NCBI RefSeq assembly: GCF_001699815.1 | Contig: NZ_MCGB01000061.1 | Location: 62,001-126,000, forward strand | Reading direction: 5' to 3' | Origin: Ralstonia pickettii | GTDB taxonomy: Bacteria > Pseudomonadota > Gammaproteobacteria > Burkholderiales > Burkholderiaceae | Length of the DNA stretch: 64,000 bases | Shown: positions 63,503 to 64,000 of the stretch, piece by piece | How the letters are laid out: each line of letters starts with the position of its first letter | Position numbering within the stretch: position 1 is the first letter of the stretch | The notes under the pieces: generated by a model | The model's input: the letters and a program-made list of their open reading frames with translations, nothing else | The model's database searches: none | What the model was told of the DNA's origin: nothing | Position numbers and translations under genes: made by a program

Positions 63503-64000
63503 TTACGGACATGCCGCGCCGGTCAGCACGCGAACCGCAACGCCCTGATGCAGCGTCGTGTTCACGGCCGTACCGTTGGCATCGTTGACGGTGGCGGCAA
63601 CATCCCACTGCGTCGCACTGCAATTCGACATCCCGCCTGGCGTACCGGCGGCGGTGAGGATGCCCGTGTCCGAGTTGTTGTTTACGCCGCTGAAGCAGGA
63701 CGAGTCAGCGGCAAAGTTCGGGCTCGTCGTATTTGTAGTCAGCTGCGTATTTGCAATGGGCTTGGTGGCAACACAAGCAGGCGCAGCAACCTGCGCGGTG
63801 TAGTCCGCCTTGCCATCGCCGTTGACGTCCACCGGCACGTTGGTGGCGACCGGGTTGGAGGTGAAATCCGCGCTGATGACCTGCTCAATGCCCTGCTGCG
63901 CCGCGCTGCGGGCCTCCAGACCATATTGCTGGTTGGCGGCGATCTTGGTGTTGATCACGCCCGAGTTCATCATCATCACGACAATGCCCATGAAAATCGC
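63503..64000 (-). CDS. pilX: Type IV pilus assembly protein PilX, 3' part
   Basis: At least 166 codons are visible; the frame continues past the right edge (codons for Ala-Ile-Phe precede MGIVVMMMNSGVI), so the start is outside. The N-terminal hydrophobic segment followed by NQQYGLEARSAAQQGIEQVI is the PilX pattern of a minor-pilin-like membrane protein. The C-terminal part holds four or more cysteines (APACV, SSCFSG, SNCSA, GAACP). Its place upstream of pilY1 supports the call; pilW, pilV and fimT/U would be expected further right. Confidence 0.82.
   Translation of the reverse strand, partial: AIFMGIVVMMMNSGVINTKIAANQQYGLEARSAAQQGIEQVISADFTSNPVATNVPVDVNGDGKADYTAQVAAPACVATKPIANTQLTTNTTSPNFAADSSCFSGVNNNSDTGILTAAGTPGGMSNCSATQWDVAATVNDANGTAVNTTLHQGVAVRVLTGAACP

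Overview
The window looks like a chromosomal segment of a high-GC betaproteobacterium in the Burkholderiaceae, most likely Ralstonia. The inference rests on gene order (purM-perM-hda; pcnB-folK-dNK-panB; dnaJ-dnaK, grpE, hslR, hemH; hrcA-nadK-recN) and on protein character; no database search was run. About 55 protein genes are packed tightly on both strands. I see no tRNA, rRNA, CRISPR array, transposase or integrase.

Layout. 1-7.8 kb: 5' end of purM, a PerM-type transporter, hda, a HAD phosphatase, pcnB-folK, a deoxynucleoside kinase, panB and a TupBC-like ABC transporter lacking its binding protein. 7.8-18.4 kb, mostly minus strand: a pabB-pabC fusion, dnaJ, dnaK, rnk, a thioredoxin-like gene, grpE, hslR (Hsp15) and hemH, with pldA and a small membrane protein on plus. 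dnaK and grpE each have a recognisable sigma-32 promoter. 18.5-27.6 kb: a complete four-enzyme histidine-utilisation operon (hutUHGI) with divergent hutC and a perfect HutC-type operator, then a taurine-type ABC transporter (tauABC). 27.7-31.5 kb: hrcA, nadK, recN.

31.6-36.9 kb is the most unusual region. A lipoprotein whose C-terminal part resembles a subtilase propeptide is followed by two secreted S8 (subtilisin-like) proteases. Both proteases end in a Gly-rich/hydrophobic/Arg tail of GlyGly-CTERM type. A rhombosortase gene, the intramembrane protease expected to process such tails, converges on them and overlaps glnE by 4 bp. 36.9-46.5 kb: glnE, a YhdP/AsmA-like giant envelope protein, a nitrilase-family amidase and tldD.

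46.5-48.1 kb holds aroG (DAHP synthase) preceded by what reads as a textbook transcription attenuator: a promoter, a 27-codon leader peptide with the run Phe-Phe-Tyr-Phe-Tyr-Phe-Trp, competing antiterminator and terminator stems, and a U-tract. 48-57.8 kb: mscS, a PduO-type cobalamin adenosyltransferase, an FAD-linked 2-hydroxyacid dehydrogenase with a LysR regulator, then glcDEF (glycolate oxidase) followed by an LrgAB pair that may carry glycolate or a related acid. A structured repeat element lies upstream of glcD. 57.9-64 kb: a VOC protein, a cupin, a WYL/YafY regulator, glutathione peroxidase, pilY1 and the start-truncated pilX of a type IV pilus minor-pilin cluster that continues beyond the right edge.
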